A stretch of 64,000 nt of DNA. Source: Dryomyza anilis (lineage: Eukaryota; Arthropoda; Insecta; Diptera; Dryomyzidae). Under the pieces are notes generated by a model. It saw nothing but the letters and a program-made list of their open reading frames with translations, was not told the origin of the DNA and searched no databases. The DNA lies in contig OX638134.1 in the NCBI GenBank assembly GCA_951804985.1, forward strand, positions 3,162,001 through 3,226,000, written 5' to 3'. The position numbers and the translations under genes were made by a program. Shown here piece by piece: positions 60,038-64,000 of this stretch; the first letter of the stretch is position 1, and every line of letters begins with the position of its first letter.

Positions 60038-60259
60038 TGTCAATCAATTGTTTTTATTTTGGTTTTTTTATTATGAAGTTTCAGTTTTTGTTGAATAAAA
60101 TGATTTTTTATTTTAAATATTGCGTTTGACTTGAGAGAAAATGAAAACTTGTCAATGAAATAAAATTTTTGTGAAAAGTGTTTTCGAATTTTTTATTTTT
60201 ACAACTGACACATTTATCATGTTTCTTGATTTTGTCAAAAAAAAATATTAAAATTTTTT
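60038..60259 (-). promoter_or_regulatory. 5' flank of the COX5B-like gene
   Basis: Only about 220 bp separate the start codon from the next minisatellite array. It is AT-rich (on the gene's strand, A-rich). No clear TATA/Inr pair is visible, so the promoter cannot be placed. Confidence 0.3.
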
Positions 60260-60962
60260 TAAACTAAAAATTCAATTTTTCACTAAAAATTCTATTTTTC
60301 ACTAAAAATTCAATTTTTCACTAAAAAGTAAATTTTACACTAAAAATTCAATTTTTCACTAAAAATTCAATTTTTCACTAAAAATTCAATTTTTCACTAA
60401 AAATTCAATTTTTCACTAAAAATTCAATTTTTCACTAAAAATTCAATTTTTCACTAAAAATTCAATTTTTCACTAAAAATTCAATTTTTCACTAAAAATT
60501 CAATTTTTCACTAAAAATTTAATTTTTCACAAAAAATTCAATTTTTCACAAAAAATTCAATTTTTCACAAAAAATTCAATTTTTCACAAAAAATTCAATT
60601 TTTCACTAAAAATTCAATTTTTCACTAAAAATTCAATTTTTCACTAAAAATTCAATTTTTCACTAAAAATTCAATTTTTCTAAAAATTCAATTTTTCACT
60701 AAAAATTTAATTTATCACTAAAAATTAAATTTTTCTCTAAAAATTACATTTTTCACTAAAAATTAAATTTTTCACTAAAAATTAAATTTATCTCTAAAAA
60801 TTCAAATTTTTACTAAAAATTCCATTTATCACGAAAAATTCCATTTTTCACTAAAAAGTTAAATTTTCACTAAAAATCAAATTTTGACTAGAAATTAAAT
60901 TTTTCATACAAAACTTTAAATTTTACGCAAAAAATCCATATTTTAACTGAAAATTACATTTT
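60260..60962 (+). repeat. 19-bp minisatellite, array at 60.3 kb (about 37 copies)
   Basis: Plus orientation. 60340-60530 and 60590-60680 are nearly homogeneous. A TTTTTCACAAAAAATTCAA subvariant is tandemly repeated at 60525-60600. The 3' end is diverged. Confidence 0.97.
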
Positions 60963-61737
60963 CAGATATATGTATATATACTTTAGATATTTAGATAAAT
61001 ATTTGTCAAATTTTTAAATATCAAACAAAATTATTAAATTTTTAATTTTAATTTTTTTTTTTAACCTCTTTCCATTTCAACACTTTACCACTTTATGCAT
61101 TTAGTTAAATTAATTTTCTAAATGAAAGCACGTCATCCGGCTCGAATCGCACAGTAGGCGTTAGCTTTGGCATAATCTTTTTGTAGACATGATTTTAATA
61201 TTTACACAACACACATACTACACAACACAGTTTCCAAAAATAATGCCACGCATAACGACCGCGAAATTATTTAATGAAAATGTAGACTTTGCGCTGTGCT
61301 GTGTGCTGCCTGTCGTTTGCATTTAAAACAACTTTCAGCCTCCCATCAAGTAGTAACCTCCATCAACTACATCCTCTCATCAAGTATTCCCTCCACCACT
61401 CATTCAGTCGCTCCACCTCCTCCTGTCATGGCTGGGGCTCAACCTCAAGCTTGTTTTAGCCATGTTTTCGCCGTTTTATTTAGCAAAATCGCTGCAAACA
61501 TTTGCCGTCTCTAATAAAGGCTTGTTTTTCATGGCATCCAACTCATTTTGTGCGGCTCTTCTGCACCACCCCGCACCGCACCGCATGTTGTTAACACTTT
61601 AACGAGATTTTATGATTTTGTGTAGCAGCCTTTCGGGCGCGCGCTGCACTCATTGACTGGGGTTTCTCTTCTATTGATTTTTGTATGTTTTAAATTTCAG
61701 CCTGAAACTCAAGTATTCTGCGTTAATTAATTAAATT
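60963..61737. other. Unique non-coding sequence before the recursive splice site
   Basis: 61100-61700 is less AT-rich. The 72-codon frame at 61296 is unrecognised. No exon called. Confidence 0.45.
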
Positions 61738-61766
61738 ATTTTCTTTTCTTCTCATTTTAGGTAAGT
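61738..61766 (+). promoter_or_regulatory. Zero-nucleotide recursive splice site (ratchet point) in the bru3-like intron
   Basis: A 20-bp pyrimidine-rich tract (TTTTCTTTTCTTCTCATTTT) leads directly into AG|GTAAGT, with the acceptor AG at 61759-61760 abutting a perfect donor at 61761-61766. This fused acceptor/donor is the established signature of recursive splicing, which removes very long fly introns in steps. It lies 19.4 kb downstream of the RRM2 exon, on the same strand, in a host intron of at least 21.7 kb. Among the AG|GT juxtapositions I noticed, it is the only one with both a strong pyrimidine tract and a full GTAAGT. Function is inferred. Confidence 0.62.
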
Positions 61767-61969
61767 TGAAGCCAAGTGTGTGTACTTAATGCGCGTTTTA
61801 TTTTTTAAGTAATTGGAACGTGAAAGGTTTTTTGTAAACTTTGGATTAAATCTAGTAAGTTGTAAAAAATAAGTTATATAAAAGGACTATTTAAAAATTT
61901 ACAGTGTTATTTAATGAATGAAAATGAATTTGTTTCAGATTTTATGCTTGAAAAAGAAGTAATAATTTG

Positions 61970-62985
61970 TACATTTTTTTATACAAGGCAAATCAAAAGA
62001 AAGTAGAAAGAAAAGTAGAATAACTAATTGTAGGAGAAATATAATAAAATTAGTAGAAAAATACTAGAAAAAATAACAGAAAACTGGAATATTTGTGTAA
62101 AGTAATAAAAAAGTCGTAATAGAACAGAAAAAGTTGTAAGAAAAGTAAAAAAAAAAAATGTTATAAAAAAAGAGGAAGGTAGTAGAAAGCTTATTAGGAA
62201 ACATAGTGGAAAAGATATTAGAAAAAGTAGTAGAAAAATAAGTTCTAAAATAAGATAAAAAGGAGTAGAAAAAAGAGTTGTTGAAAAAGATACAAGAAAA
62301 AAATGGGTGAAAAGAGTATAAAAGGTAGTTGAAAAGGTAAGAGGAAAAATATAAAAAAATAGAGGATAAAGTAGAATAAAAAGTTAGAGAAATTTAGGAG
62401 AATAAGTAGAATCAAAGTAGATACAAAGATACCAGAAAAAATAGAAGAAAAGGTAGGAGAAAAAGTTAGAGTAAGAAAGTAAGAAAAAAGTAAGAAAAAA
62501 GTAGAAAAAATTTAGAACAAAAAACAGGACAAAAAACAGGACAAAAAACAGGACAAAAAGTAGGATAAGAAGTGTGAAGAAAGTAAAGCAGTGCAAAAGC
62601 AATAGAAAAAGATGAAGAAAATAAAAAGTAGACAAGAATGAATTGAATATATAAGAGTTAAAAATTAAGAAAAACTTAAAAAAGCTGAATACGCAAAGAA
62701 ATGAAAAAGTAGTCGAAAAAGTATAATACTAAGTAGTATATAAAGTATAAACGCAGTAGAAGAATATGTATTAGAAAAAATAGGAGAAAATTGGAACAAG
62801 TAGTCGAAAAGGCACTAGAGAACGTAGGATATGAAGAAGGTACAAAGAAGGGAAAAGTAGGAGAAAAAGGTGGAAAAAAATTGTATATTACTTTTTCTTC
62901 TACTTTTCTCCTAGTTTTTCTTCCACATTTTCTCTTACTTTTCTGCTAGATTTTCTCCCACTTTTGTCTGCTGCTTTTTGTCCAT
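61970..62985 (+). repeat. Polypurine tract (~0.9 kb) followed by a polypyrimidine tract (~0.1 kb)
   Basis: 61970-62880 is dominated by GTAGAAAAA/GGAGAAAAAG words with few C. An exact ACAAAAAACAGG triplication lies at about 62518-62556. 62886-62985 is the complement type (TTTCTTCTACTTTTCTCCTA). The junction can fold back, and long purine runs can form triplex DNA. Frames here are artefacts. Confidence 0.85.
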
Positions 62986-64000
62986 CTTTTGGACTCTAGC
63001 AGTACAAAATGTCAACGAAAAATAAAAAGTAGAAAAGAAGTAGAAAAATCGCTGAAAAGTTCAAATGCAAAAAATAAAACAAAAAATTAAGAAAAATGTG
63101 AAATAAAAAGGCAGAAAATATTCCGATTATGTTATCTGAAATTGGATAAATAGTAGATAAATATTCTAATTAGCAAATATTGAAAAATGCTTCATTAAAC
63201 TTGTATTAAATAATATAACTTGAAATTTGCAAAGTCATAATTTTAAAAAGTTTTTAAAATTTATTCCATACTATACAAAATTGGCTATGTCGTAAACTTT
63301 TATAATTCAAAAATAAATTTACATTTAATAATTTATTTAAATTATCACATTAAAAATAATATGTTTACAACAAAACTTAAACCAACAAAATTCTTCGCAT
63401 TCTTAAATCAACCAAAATCCTTTCTCTCTCCTCATCGTATTAAACTTCGACACTTTTAAATACATTTCTCCATTAATACCGCACACACACAAGAACTGGC
63501 ACTTCCTCCCACGCAATACATACAATGTACTGTAATTAAAATTCGATATTTCCTGCCACTGCGCCTGTCTGATATGCAATGTTTTTTTTTTTTGGGCGGT
63601 ACTGCACAGTTTTTGGTCAGTTTCGCACGTAGCATGTCGCAGAGCAAATTGATCCATGGCTATAGAGTTAGTATGTAAAATATATACATGTCATGTGGAG
63701 ATGCTGTGTATAAAGACTATGTAGTACGTATTATTGTAATTTTGCAAAAACAGACTTGTTCACCAAAACAGGCAGAATATTTGCCACGGCCTTTTGCAAC
63801 CTCATCAACAGCTAATTTGCATTCATTGTTGTTTTGTGGGAGATTTACAAAATTGCACGACCCACGCAGTGAGTCTCTAATAAAAGTAACGAGTAGAGTA
63901 TGTACTAACTATAACTAGTTGGTTGAGATTTAAATCAGAAGCCATAAAGTGAATTTTCAAGATTAATAGTAAAATAAATAAACTTAAAAGTAAAAAAAAA
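62986..64000. other. Non-coding to window end
   Basis: 63400-63930 is less AT-rich, with open frames of 63-84 codons on both strands that match nothing I know. No repeat array and no exon recognised. Confidence 0.4.

Larger units (their letters stand above)
42318..64000 (+). other. bru3: Large intron downstream of the RRM2 exon (continues past the window)
   Basis: It starts with GTAAGT at 42318. No exon beginning with the rest of RNP1 was recognised before 64000, so the intron appears to be at least 21.7 kb. It contains repeat arrays of both orientations, the antisense COX5B-like gene and the recursive splice site. The inference rests on my not having missed a short exon (under about 100 bp) by eye. 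Confidence 0.6.

Overview
This looks like AT-rich, gene-poor, non-coding DNA of a higher fly (brachyceran dipteran). The main evidence is two recognisable coding pieces: one exon of a Bruno/CELF RNA-binding protein whose residues match the insect bru3 type, and an intact gene for a cytochrome c oxidase subunit 5B with the insect-type zinc site. A mariner-type transposon remnant, CAA/CAG-rich microsatellites and abundant AT minisatellites agree with this. A tephritid fruit fly is my best guess, but that is inference. Nothing prokaryotic (operons, CRISPR, phage) is present, and I saw no rRNA or convincing tRNA gene.

Layout. The window is best read as the inside of a very large plus-strand gene, bru3-like. 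One 135-bp exon (42183-42317) encodes most of RRM2, with good splice sites at both ends. The following intron runs at least 21.7 kb to the window edge. It holds a textbook zero-nucleotide recursive splice site at 61760/61761 and a minus-strand intronless COX5B-like gene (59654-60037) followed by an oligo(A) tract, so it is possibly a retrocopy. About 9-10 kb upstream of the exon are two weakly supported exon candidates: 31627-32668 (A-rich leader with a 25-codon small ORF) and 33109-33252 (ATG plus 16 codons, then a GTGAGT donor).

The rest is dominated by repeats. (1) A 19-bp minisatellite, core TTTTTCACTAAAAATTCAA, forms six arrays: 30.9, 33.4, 54.8, 56.5 and 60.3 kb in one orientation, and a 2.2-kb array at 51.4-53.6 kb in the opposite one. 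A diverged relative lies at 2.2 kb. The 51-53 kb array has a higher-order period of about 470 bp. (2) A 14-bp minisatellite, CATGTTCGATACAA, lies at 2.1-2.6 and 5.2-7.2 kb; its largest array is inside a 927-bp element with 14-bp terminal inverted repeats. (3) At least eight arrays are built on AAAGCTTT with different unit lengths. (4) Six copies of a ~125-bp tandem repeat, each with a ~50-bp hairpin, lie at 36.5-37.2 kb. (5) Foldback and MITE-like elements lie near 4.1, 8.5, 11.1 and 37.4 kb. (6) There are kilobase-scale A-rich, T-rich and polypurine tracts at 45.8-47.5, 48.6-50.1 and 62.0-62.9 kb. Most of the longer reading frames are translations of these repeats.

The two gene products are not expected to work together: bru3/CELF regulates splicing, translation and stability of RNAs, and COX5B is a nuclear-encoded subunit of mitochondrial complex IV. 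Their link here is positional, one nested in an intron of the other on the opposite strand.
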